Below are positions 1-6,670 of a DNA stretch of 10,802 nt, one piece after another; the first letter of the stretch is position 1, and the number at the start of each line of letters is the position of its first letter. The stretch spans positions 1 through 10,802 of the forward strand of contig JBHJHK010000011.1 in NCBI GenBank assembly GCA_050330975.1. The letters run 5' to 3'. The stretch comes from JBHJHK01 sp050330975 (GTDB lineage: Bacteria; Pseudomonadota; Gammaproteobacteria; Competibacterales; Competibacteraceae). The position numbers were made by a program, and so were the translations under genes. The notes under the pieces are model-generated. The model saw only the letters and a program-made list of their open reading frames with translations, was not told the DNA's origin and searched no databases.

Positions 1-352
1 CAAACACCCCCCCATTGGCCCCCGGGGGGGCCTTGACTTCCAGATCCAGGCGAAAATCCCCAAAGGTCTCAAAGCGGGTGGCCAAGTAGCCCAATCCCCC
101 CCCAAAGTGGAGCTCGCCGTCCACTACCCGCCAGCGCCCCCAACCGTGCACCGCCCACCCGGCCAGGTTTTCACCGTTGAACAGCTCAAAGGTCTGTCCC
201 GGTGGGCCGTGGCGGTAGAAATCCGCCACGGCGGCTTCAAAGTGTAAATTTCGGCGCGGCCAGGTGGTACAGCTACCGTGGAGTATCGCCACGGCGGCCA
301 GGGCCAGGACGACGCCCGCCGCAGTCCGTGGTCGGTGGCGGAATGGCGACAT
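1..352 (-). CDS. DUF1080 (3-keto-disaccharide hydrolase-like) lipoprotein, 3' end cut by window edge
   Basis: An open frame runs without a stop from an ATG at 352 down to base 1, giving 117 residues; the rest lies outside the window. Seen: basic N-terminus (R5, R7, R9), a hydrophobic segment at about residues 11-25, then HGSC with Cys28, an imperfect lipobox. Mature-part motifs are those of the DUF1080/LamG-like fold: F-E-LFNG-NLAGW (residues 55-66), W74 followed by V-DGEL (77-81), a T-R-F-ET-GDF strand (92-100) and GANGGVF (111-117), matching the family pattern 'ganSGvf'. Known members include 3-keto-glycoside hydrolases and many uncharacterised secreted proteins. Inferred role: a cell-envelope sugar-acting or sugar-binding lipoprotein. 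No good ribosome-binding site precedes the ATG, so the start is moderately sure; a GTG lies immediately upstream in frame. The gene is divergent from the next one. Homopolymer runs of 7-8 C/G occur within it. Confidence 0.75.
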   Translation of the reverse strand, partial: MSPFRHRPRTAAGVVLALAAVAILHGSCTTWPRRNLHFEAAVADFYRHGPPGQTFELFNGENLAGWAVHGWGRWRVVDGELHFGGGLGYLATRFETFGDFRLDLEVKAPPGANGGVF

Positions 353-496
353 CACAGCTGAAACCCCGCTGGAACACCCGTTCTAGAGGGCGGTGGGACG
401 TGGTGCCCCGGGGTGGGATGCCCTTTGACTTGTTCGGAGTTTGATGATCTATTGCACATTTGCAGTATGGGTCTAAAAGCTACGAGATGAGTTGTT
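353..496. other. Divergent intergenic region, noticeably AT-richer at its right end
   Basis: This 144-base gap separates the minus-strand lipoprotein gene from the plus-strand 126-residue gene, so both promoters should lie here. The left part is GC-rich and includes the palindrome CCCCGGGG; the right part (about 425-496) is clearly AT-richer than the rest of the window and carries the candidate promoter listed separately. No RNA gene or short coding frame can be supported. Confidence 0.6.
425..453 (+). promoter_or_regulatory. Candidate sigma-70 promoter for the 126-residue gene
   Basis: TTGACT (425-430; 5 of 6 matches to TTGACA) and TCTATT (448-453; 4 of 6 matches to TATAAT) are separated by exactly 17 bases. 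The predicted start of transcription near 460 leaves a leader of about 37 bases before the ATG at 497. The elements sit in a locally AT-rich patch inside an otherwise GC-rich window. This is motif reading only. Confidence 0.4.
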
Positions 497-877
497 ATGA
501 ACGAACTAGATCTCTACCACTTTAAACAGGGTATGTTGGCATTGGGCTACCGCGATGGCAACAATTTGCACAGTGCCGGCTACCTGGCAAACCCCGCTAA
601 AGAAGACGACTTATCGGTGCAGTTTGGCCTAAAGCGCATGCAGGAGTTGGGGGAGCCCAGCGACATTTGCTTTTACTACGGCCCCGAAGAGCTCAATTTG
701 ATCGCCACCGCCAACGACGTACTGGCGAGTGACGCCTTTAAGCGCACCGGAATTAAGCGGCCGCGGATCTGGTTTACCCTAAAACCCCTGCAGGACGAAC
801 TCGTCGCCCAGGTGGACGCCCTGGCGGCTCGTCATGGGATCAAGGTAGCCCATTCGCGGATCAACCAGTTTGTGTGA
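497..877 (+). CDS. Hypothetical protein, 126 residues, family not recognised
   Basis: I do not recognise this protein. It is a soluble-looking, mixed alpha/beta sequence with no signal peptide or membrane segment. Visible features: an acidic/aromatic N-terminus (ELDLYHF, residues 3-9), a Y-R-DGNN turn (18-23), a CFYYGPEEL strand-loop-helix (58-66), a basic K-R-GIKRPRIW block (82-92) and a C-terminal helix-strand pattern ending near A-RHGIKVAHSRINQFV. The ATG at 497 follows a GAG at 489-491 (5-base spacing), a weak but plausible ribosome-binding site. G+C is visibly lower than in the genes to the right (more A/T third positions such as TTA, AAA, AAT). It has a candidate promoter of its own and is followed by a strong hairpin, so it may be a single-gene unit. 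The clean frame, start context and non-repetitive composition support a real gene; function is unknown. Confidence 0.75.
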   Translation: MNELDLYHFKQGMLALGYRDGNNLHSAGYLANPAKEDDLSVQFGLKRMQELGEPSDICFYYGPEELNLIATANDVLASDAFKRTGIKRPRIWFTLKPLQDELVAQVDALAARHGIKVAHSRINQFV

Positions 878-884
878 CCACGGC

Positions 885-917
885 GCCGACGCCTTGGTAG
901 CAACCATGGCGGTCGGC
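885..917 (+). terminator. Hairpin just after the 126-residue gene, possible terminator
   Basis: Seven bases after the stop codon, GCCGACGCC (885-893) pairs with GGCG-G-TCGGC (908-917, one bulged G at 912). After a T-T mismatch, TGGT (895-898) pairs with ACCA (903-906) around an AGCA loop. The stem is long and GC-rich, but no T-run follows, so it is not a canonical intrinsic terminator. It could end transcription weakly, protect a 3' end, or act as a leader structure for the patatin gene. Confidence 0.35.
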
Positions 918-964
918 TAACCACGAGTCGTCGGCATCTTGTCATCTACCCAGGGGAACGATCG

Positions 965-2302
965 ATGATCAAAGCAGCCAGGTACGTCGGCGCGGCCGTC
1001 TTGATCGCATCCCTGGTCTTGGGGGGCATGCCCTCCCCTAGCGCCCATCCCGGTGAGTTCCATGGGGCCCCCGGCTGGACTGGGACCCTGGAACAGCCAA
1101 TGGCTCTGTTTGCGCCATCGCCGGTCCGCAGCCCTGTCAACCGGCTCGCCTATACCTATGTCCTCGAGGGTGAGGTGACCAAACACCGTTTGGACAGTAT
1201 CCATTTACGGAGAATGATTGAAAGTATGAGCGAGAAACCTAGTCGCGGCCCTGGGCGGCGCAATGTCAATCACAAAGGTGTCAACTTGGCACTCCAAGGC
1301 GGCGGCGCCCACGGCGCCTTTACTTGGGGTGTCCTCGACAAATTCTTCGAAGACGACCGCATTTGGATCGATTGCATTTCCGGTACTTCCGCCGGTGCCA
1401 TGAACACTGTGGTCGCCGCCCAAGGTATGTACGAAAACGGCGCCATCGGTGCCCGACAGCGCCTGGCCGAATTCTGGAGCGAGGTGAGCAAGGCCGCGGC
1501 GACCAGTCCGATCCAGCGCTCCCTCTGGGCCCGGGCCATGGGGTCGTGGTCCCTGGACACTTCCCCGGGCTATCAGATGATGAATTTGATGCAGCGGATG
1601 GCCTCCCCTTACGATTTTAATCCCTTCCAATTCAACCCCCTGCGGGATGTTGTCGAGCGGCTGGTGGACTTCGACAAGGTGCAGCACTGCATGGATATGG
1701 GGGTGTTCTTGTCGGCCACCAACGTGGAGACGGGGCGGGTCAAGGTCTTCAAGCGCGAAGAAATCTCCCTGGATGCCACCATGGCCTCCGCCTGTTTGCC
1801 CTATCTGTTCCAGGCGGTGGAGATCGATGGGGTACCCTATTGGGATGGCGGTTTTATGGGTAATCCCCCCCTGTTCCCGTTTTTCCACGGCTCGCCATCC
1901 ACCGATATTTTGATCGTCCAAATCAATCCCGTGGAGCGCAGTGGCACGCCCAAGGCGGCCGCCGATATCCAAAATCGCATCAACGAGATCACCTTCAACA
2001 GTGCCCTGTTACACGAGCTGCGGGCCATCGACTTTGTGGGCCGGCTGTTGGACGCCGGACAGCTCGACCCAGACCAGTATCGCCACATGCGCCTCCACAT
2101 CGTCCACGCCCGGGACCGGATGCTGCATCTGGATGCCTCGTCGAAGCTCAACGCCGAATGGGCATTCCTGCAACACCTGTTTGAAATCGGCCGCCAGACT
2201 GCCGACCACTGGCTAGCGGCTCATTTCGATGACCTCGGCCAACGCTCTTCCATTGATATTCGCACCATGTTCGATGGCTTGGCGGTGCTGCCGGAGGTTT
2301 AA
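965..2302 (+). CDS. Patatin-like phospholipase (lipid acyl hydrolase)
   Basis: Patatin-family serine hydrolases cleave acyl esters of phospholipids with a Ser-Asp dyad. All three signatures are visible: glycine-rich oxyanion-hole motif GGGAHG (residues 112-117), nucleophile elbow GTSAG (140-144, Ser142) and DGG (294-296, Asp294). The catalytic domain spans about 105-320 and is followed by a helical tail rich in His, Arg and Asp. The chosen ATG at 965 has AGGGGA (952-957) seven bases upstream and yields 445 residues. It adds about 87 residues that begin like a signal peptide: MIKAARY, a hydrophobic core at about 8-21, then a small-residue stretch near PSPSAHP. Most bacterial patatins of this type are cytosolic and start close to the glycine motif; Met84 (1214) or Met88 (1226) would give the usual form. 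Thus the enzyme family is sure, while start and cellular location are not. No secretion-system or nucleotide-signalling partner is adjacent. Confidence 0.9.
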   Translation: MIKAARYVGAAVLIASLVLGGMPSPSAHPGEFHGAPGWTGTLEQPMALFAPSPVRSPVNRLAYTYVLEGEVTKHRLDSIHLRRMIESMSEKPSRGPGRRNVNHKGVNLALQGGGAHGAFTWGVLDKFFEDDRIWIDCISGTSAGAMNTVVAAQGMYENGAIGARQRLAEFWSEVSKAAATSPIQRSLWARAMGSWSLDTSPGYQMMNLMQRMASPYDFNPFQFNPLRDVVERLVDFDKVQHCMDMGVFLSATNVETGRVKVFKREEISLDATMASACLPYLFQAVEIDGVPYWDGGFMGNPPLFPFFHGSPSTDILIVQINPVERSGTPKAAADIQNRINEITFNSALLHELRAIDFVGRLLDAGQLDPDQYRHMRLHIVHARDRMLHLDASSKLNAEWAFLQHLFEIGRQTADHWLAAHFDDLGQRSSIDIRTMFDGLAVLPEV

Positions 2303-2461
2303 CGGTCGAGGCTTCCCTCGGTGAGGCAGAGCTGCTCTTCACCGACATCCGCGCCACCAATGGCGTCCTTCACACCCTAGAGGCACCCCTCTGAGCCTCG
2401 CCATGGGGGCCCTTCCGGCGTACCCTTGTCGGGCGTCGAAGCCCCCATGGAGCTCTCCCCG
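2303..2461. other. Intergenic leader with small hairpins between patatin and membrane-protein genes
   Basis: No gene is supported here. A small imperfect hairpin lies at 2320-2343 (outer arms GGTGA/TCACC, inner arms AGAG/CTCT), 17 bases after the patatin stop and without a T-run. A perfect 10-bp inverted repeat (listed separately) spans 2401-2450 and includes an ATG. No convincing -35/-10 pair is visible, so the downstream gene may be co-transcribed with the patatin gene. Confidence 0.4.
2401..2450 (+). repeat. Perfect 10-bp inverted repeat overlapping a possible start codon
   Basis: CCATGGGGGC (2401-2410) is the exact reverse complement of GCCCCCATGG (2441-2450), with a 30-base loop. The right arm contains the ATG at 2447, one of three possible starts of the next gene. 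In RNA the hairpin would hide that ATG and bring the GGAG used by the ATG at 2462 next to a stem. It may control translation or be a binding site; chance is also possible in such GC-rich DNA. Confidence 0.4.
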
Positions 2462-3721
2462 ATGACTGTCCCCGCCTCCTCCCCAGCGGTCACCCCCATT
2501 TGGCGGCGTCTGCCGGTGGCCCTGTTTTATCCTTTGCAGAGGGCGGCCTTCTACGTCTGTACCGGCGCAGCCCTCCTCGCCCTATTGCCCGTTCCCTTTT
2601 TGCCGTTGCTGGTCAGTTTGTTCTTCACCCGCTACGCCTTTGCGGTGCTAGAGCAAGTGGCCCTGGGGGAGGACAGGCCCCCGGCCCTCGATGGCGAGCT
2701 GTGGAGCACGGGCTTGGGGTTGCCCGTCAAATACTTCTTGCTCATGGTGATTTTGCTGCTGGTGGGGCTGCAGGTGCTCCATCTCGGTACCGAGGTGGGG
2801 CTTATTTATCTATTGGTGGTGATGTTGTTGCTCCCCGCCAGCACCATGGTCCTCGCCATGGAGCGGCGCCTTGGGGCCGCCCTCAACCCGGGATTCCTTC
2901 TGGCCACGGTGGCGCGGTTGGGGATGAATTATCTGCTGCTCTACGGTCTGTTGATCCTGGTGAGCCTCGGCTACCTCCAAGCCCTCAATGCCCTGGCGAG
3001 CCTGGAGCAGCAGACCGCCAGGACGGCGCTGTTGGCGTTTCTCACCCAGTGGCTGGGGAACCACAGCACCCTAGTGACCTTCTACCTCATGGGCTATCTG
3101 ATCTACCAACGTCAGGAGGAACTGGGCTTCGAGGCCGAAGCTAACTCCCAGTCCCGTCGACAGCGGGAGGCGCACCCCTGGGCGGCGCCCCTCGCCCAAG
3201 GGGACTGGACCGCCGCCGCCGGGGAACTTGAACAGTACTTGCGCTGGAATAGCGACGACCTCGACGCCCAACTGGCCTTCCACCGGGTGCTCCTCAAGCT
3301 CGACAACCGGCCCCGTGTGAGGGAGCAGGGGCGCTTGCTCATCCACCAACTCCTAGAGGCCCGGCGGCGGGCCGAGGCCGTCACCGTCTACTTGGCCTGT
3401 CACCAGCTCGACGGCGAGTTCGTCCCCCGGGATGGACAACACGTGGAGATCCTCGCCCAGATGTTGCGCCAGCGCCGCCAGTTTGACGAGGCCTTGGACC
3501 TCCTCAATGGCTTCACCCGGGCCAACCTCCAGGACCCCACCACCCCTGAGCTCTACCTGTTGGCGCTACAAATCCTGGTGGAGGACCTAGGCCAGTTCAA
3601 AAAGGCCCTCGCCGTGGCCGATTTTGTGGAGAGCCGCTACCCCGAACACCGGTGTATCGCCCAGGTCAAGATCTATCGCGGCATCATCGAGCGGGGCGGC
3701 GCCGCTACCCCCAAATCCTGA
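2462..3721 (+). CDS. Polytopic membrane protein with TPR-like C-terminal domain, function unknown
   Basis: The preferred ATG at 2462 has GGAG (2449-2452) nine bases upstream and gives 419 residues; an in-frame ATG at 2447 and a TTG at 2426 are alternatives. The N-terminal half is an integral membrane domain: hydrophobic segments at about residues 28-55 (one or two passes), 90-107, 111-133, 154-178 and 201-216. The C-terminal half (about 235-410) is soluble and made of paired amphipathic helices of TPR or TPR-like type, for example A-GDWTAAAGELEQYLR (245-261), F-EALDLLNGF (341-351) and a final F-KALAVADFVESRYP (379-394) pattern. Such a layout suggests a membrane-anchored scaffold that assembles partners, but I recognise no specific family. 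It follows the patatin gene on the same strand, 159 bases away. Its stop lies only 9 bases from the end of the convergent uxaA-like gene. Confidence 0.75.
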   Translation: MTVPASSPAVTPIWRRLPVALFYPLQRAAFYVCTGAALLALLPVPFLPLLVSLFFTRYAFAVLEQVALGEDRPPALDGELWSTGLGLPVKYFLLMVILLLVGLQVLHLGTEVGLIYLLVVMLLLPASTMVLAMERRLGAALNPGFLLATVARLGMNYLLLYGLLILVSLGYLQALNALASLEQQTARTALLAFLTQWLGNHSTLVTFYLMGYLIYQRQEELGFEAEANSQSRRQREAHPWAAPLAQGDWTAAAGELEQYLRWNSDDLDAQLAFHRVLLKLDNRPRVREQGRLLIHQLLEARRRAEAVTVYLACHQLDGEFVPRDGQHVEILAQMLRQRRQFDEALDLLNGFTRANLQDPTTPELYLLALQILVEDLGQFKKALAVADFVESRYPEHRCIAQVKIYRGIIERGGAATPKS

Positions 3722-3730
3722 CGGGGATGG

Positions 3731-5254
3731 CTACATCACCGCCCCCAACTGCCAGGGGGTGAATTCTGCATCGCCATACCCCAAGGCCTCGCTCTTGGTG
3801 GCTTTCCCCGAGGCGGTAGCGAGGATCAGCTGGAACAGTTGTTCCCCTTGTTCCGCCACCGTGGCCTCGCCGTCCACCACCGGGCCGCAGTTGAAGTCCA
3901 TGTCGTCCACCATGCGCTGGTACATGGGGGTGTTGGTGGCCAGTTTTAAGCTCGGGGCCGGTTTGCAGCCAAAGCACGAGCCCCGGCCGGTGGTGAAACA
4001 GACGATATTGCAACCGCTGGCCACTTGGCCGGTGACCGACACCGGGTCGTAGCCGGGCGAGTCCATAAAGATCAAGCCTTTGCCGGTCACAGGCTCGGCG
4101 TAGCGGATCACCTCCATCAACCCCGTGGTGCCGCCCTTGGCCACGGCGCCTAGGGATTTCTCCAAGATGGTGGTCAAGCCCCCGGCCTTGTTGCCGGGGC
4201 TGGGGTTGTTGTCCATCTCGCCGCCGTGGCGGGCGGTGTAGTCCTGCCACCAGCGGATCAAGTCCATCAACTGGGCCGCCACGGCGGGCTCCTTGGCCCG
4301 CTCCACCAAGAGATGCTCGGCGCCGTAGATCTCCGGGGTCTCGGCCAGCACCGCGGCGCCGCCGTGGCGGATGAGTAAATCCGCCGCTGCCCCCAGGGCG
4401 GGGTTGGCGCTGATCCCCGAATAGCCGTCGGAACCGCCGCACTGGAGGCCCAAGGTCAAGTGGCTGGCGGGTACTGGCCGGCGGGTTGCGGCGTTGGCGG
4501 CGGGGAGCATGGCTTTGAGCCGCGCCACCCCCTCCCGCACCGTGGCCGCGGTGCCGCCGGTGCCCTGCATGGTCAAGCTCTGGAGCAATTCCCCCTCGGC
4601 CAGGCCCTGGGTCTGGAGGAGGCGGCGGATCTGGTTGGTCTCACAGCCCAAGCCCACAAACAGCACCCCGGCCACGTTGGGGTGGCGGGCGTAGCCCGCC
4701 AGGGTGCGGCGCAGCAGTTGGATGGCTTCTCCGTCGCTGGCCATGCCGCAGCCCGTGGGGTGGGTGATGGCCACCACCCCGTCGACGTTGGGGAAATCCC
4801 CCAAGGCGTCGGGGGCGCGAAAGGCATCGCTGATGTAGCGAGCCACGGTGGCCGAACAGTTGACGGTGCTGATCACCGCCAGGTAATTGCGGGTTGCCAC
4901 TCGGCCATCGGGGCGGACGATGCCTTGAAAGGTGGCTTGTTGTGCTTCGGGGAGCACCGCCGTGGGCTGGTAGCGGCTACAGGCTTCTACCTGGGTGCCG
5001 GCGGGGATCATTCCCAAGTTGTCGCTGTGGACGTGGGCGCCCGGGGCAATGGGGTGGCGGGCCTGGCCGATGATCTGGCCGTAGCGGCGCACCAGCTCCC
5101 CCTCGGGGATGGCTTCCAGGGCCACCTTGTGGCCTCGGGGTATGGGATCCACCAGGGTCATGGCGCCGACCGCGGTGCCGGCGGCCAGATCCTCTAGGGC
5201 GATGGCCACCGGGTCGTCGGGGTGGAGTTTGACAAGGGGGTCGCGGTGTCCCAC
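3731..5254 (-). CDS. UxaA/GarD-family sugar-acid dehydratase (altronate/galactarate dehydratase-like)
   Basis: Family enzymes remove water from sugar acids (D-altronate, D-galactarate) to give 2-keto-3-deoxy acids and use a divalent metal. The 507 residues match the usual single-chain length of UxaA (about 495) and GarD (about 523). Seen: an N-terminal SAF domain (about 8-80) with RGHKVAL (40-46) and HVHSDNLG (74-81); then the large catalytic domain with HPTGCGM (165-171), GLGCETNQ (201-208), QCGGSDGYSG (271-280), NPSPGNKAGG (350-359), FTTGRGS (420-426) and the C-terminal GYGDAEFTPWQLGAVM. Start GTG at 5254 has GGAG seven bases upstream. It is the last gene of the TRAP operon, 24 bases after dctM, which suggests that its substrate is the imported acid. 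The substrate itself cannot be told from sequence. The family also includes the sulfolactate lyase SuyAB, but that is normally split into two chains. Confidence 0.85.
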   Translation of the reverse strand: MGHRDPLVKLHPDDPVAIALEDLAAGTAVGAMTLVDPIPRGHKVALEAIPEGELVRRYGQIIGQARHPIAPGAHVHSDNLGMIPAGTQVEACSRYQPTAVLPEAQQATFQGIVRPDGRVATRNYLAVISTVNCSATVARYISDAFRAPDALGDFPNVDGVVAITHPTGCGMASDGEAIQLLRRTLAGYARHPNVAGVLFVGLGCETNQIRRLLQTQGLAEGELLQSLTMQGTGGTAATVREGVARLKAMLPAANAATRRPVPASHLTLGLQCGGSDGYSGISANPALGAAADLLIRHGGAAVLAETPEIYGAEHLLVERAKEPAVAAQLMDLIRWWQDYTARHGGEMDNNPSPGNKAGGLTTILEKSLGAVAKGGTTGLMEVIRYAEPVTGKGLIFMDSPGYDPVSVTGQVASGCNIVCFTTGRGSCFGCKPAPSLKLATNTPMYQRMVDDMDFNCGPVVDGEATVAEQGEQLFQLILATASGKATKSEALGYGDAEFTPWQLGAVM

Positions 5255-5278
5255 GGCGGATCTCCAGGGCGGCGGACC

Positions 5279-6670
5279 CTAGCGATAGGCTAGGGTGGGC
5301 AGCCACAAGGTCAAGGAAGGGATAAACGTCACCAAAAACAGCACGATGACCAAGGGAATTAAAAACGGCGCCGTGCCCCGCAGGCAGCGCTCAAAGGGAA
5401 TGCCGGCCACCCGGGACAGCACGTAGAGCACCATTCCCACCGGTGGAGTGAGGAGGCCGATCATCAAGTTCAGCACCATCACCACCCCAAAGTGCACTGG
5501 GTCGATCCCCACCTGGATGGCGATGGGCAGCAACACCGGGACCAAAATGGTGATGGCGGCGATGGTCTCCATAAAACAGCCCACCACCAGCAACAACAGG
5601 TTCATGAGCAGCAAAATCACCACCGGGTTATCCGACAGGCTCAACAATCCCGCCGCCAACTGCTCGGGTACCCGGTTGCTGGTGAGGATCCAGGCGAAGA
5701 TTGAGGCGCTGGCGACGATGAACAAGATCACCGCCGTGGTTTCGATGGTCTCCATGGACACTTGGATCAACCGCCGCCAGGTGAGGGTGCGGTAGATGAT
5801 GACCCCCAACACCAGGGCATAGGCCACGGCGGCGATGGCGGCTTCCGTGGGGGTAAAGGCCCCGCTGAGGATGCCGCCGACGATGATCACCGGGGTCAAC
5901 AGCGACAACGCCGCCCGGAGCATCCCCTGACCTAGGGCTTTGGGGGAAAACACCGCGTCTCGGGGATAGCCCCGGCGGTGGGCGAAGTAGGCCACCATGA
6001 CCATCAAACTCAAGGCCATGAGGAGCCCCGGAATGAGGCCGGCGACAAACAACTGCCCCACGGAGGTGGAGGCCATGACCCCGTAGATCACCAAGGGCAG
6101 ACTGGGGGGGATGATGGGGCCGATGGTGGAGGAGGCGGCGGTGATTCCCACGGCGAAGTCCGGGGCGTAGCCGGCGTCGCGCATGGCGCGGATTTCGATG
6201 GTCCCCAGGCCCCCGGCGTCGGCCACCGCCGCCCCAGACATGCCGGCGAAGATGACGCTGGCGCCGATGTTCACCTGGCCCAGGCCCCCCCGCATCCAGC
6301 CCACCAACGCCTTGGCCAGGCCAAACAGCCGCTCGGTGATGCCGCTGGTGTTCATGAGGTTCCCCGCCAGGATAAAAAACGGGATGGCCAGCAACGGAAA
6401 GCTGTCGACGCCGTTGACCATCCGGTGGAGCACCACCACCTCTGGCGGTCTGCCCACGGTGAGGATGTAGATCAACGATGCGCCCCCCAGGGCGATGGCC
6501 ACGGGTACCCCGGCGATCAAGCCGGTAAACAAGGCGGTGAACAGCAGTGCCAGGTGGTGACCCGTCAAGGCCAGGGCGATACAACCGACGATCCCGGCGA
6601 CGATGAGGGCGGGGACGATCCACAGCCAGGGGCGGGGTCTGGCGCCGGCGAAGACGGCGTCGCTGGTCAT
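5279..6670 (-). CDS. dctM: TRAP transporter large permease DctM
   Basis: DctM is the ion-coupled transmembrane channel of tripartite ATP-independent periplasmic (TRAP) transporters. This 463-residue protein is almost entirely hydrophobic, with about a dozen membrane segments. It contains the family hallmarks SGAAVADAGGLG (145-156), EIRAM (159-163), GITAASSTIGPIIPPS (175-190) followed by VIYG, and LFVAGLIPGLLM (207-218). The ATG at 6670 overlaps the dctQ stop by four bases (ATGA) and has GAGG seven bases upstream, which points to translational coupling. An in-frame upstream ATG at 6733 would add 21 residues encoded by the hexanucleotide repeat inside dctQ (a Gln-Trp run) and is unlikely to be used. 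Its partners are the DctQ and DctP proteins encoded immediately upstream. Confidence 0.93.
   Translation of the reverse strand: MTSDAVFAGARPRPWLWIVPALIVAGIVGCIALALTGHHLALLFTALFTGLIAGVPVAIALGGASLIYILTVGRPPEVVVLHRMVNGVDSFPLLAIPFFILAGNLMNTSGITERLFGLAKALVGWMRGGLGQVNIGASVIFAGMSGAAVADAGGLGTIEIRAMRDAGYAPDFAVGITAASSTIGPIIPPSLPLVIYGVMASTSVGQLFVAGLIPGLLMALSLMVMVAYFAHRRGYPRDAVFSPKALGQGMLRAALSLLTPVIIVGGILSGAFTPTEAAIAAVAYALVLGVIIYRTLTWRRLIQVSMETIETTAVILFIVASASIFAWILTSNRVPEQLAAGLLSLSDNPVVILLLMNLLLLVVGCFMETIAAITILVPVLLPIAIQVGIDPVHFGVVMVLNLMIGLLTPPVGMVLYVLSRVAGIPFERCLRGTAPFLIPLVIVLFLVTFIPSLTLWLPTLAYR

Noticed and set aside
452..477. Alternative promoter TTGCAC with TCTAAA
   Set aside because: The spacing is only 14 bases, too short for sigma-70; the 425-453 pair with 17 bases fits better.
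1205..1972. Long open frame antisense to the patatin gene
   Set aside because: It mirrors the patatin codons, is low-complexity and Gly/His-rich, and shows no family motif; it is a shadow of high-GC coding DNA.
497..2302. Patatin plus unknown small protein as a CBASS-like anti-phage system
   Set aside because: No nucleotidyltransferase, sensor or other defence gene is adjacent, and patatins of this type are common outside defence.
4460..5197. Long plus-strand frame antisense to the uxaA-like gene
   Set aside because: Gly/Ala/His-rich composition and complete overlap with a gene carrying clear family motifs show it is a shadow.
3731..5254. Sulfolactate sulfo-lyase (SuyAB) identity
   Set aside because: SuyA and SuyB are normally separate chains, and no sulfolactate or sulfopyruvate genes are seen; the single-chain SAF plus catalytic layout fits UxaA/GarD better.
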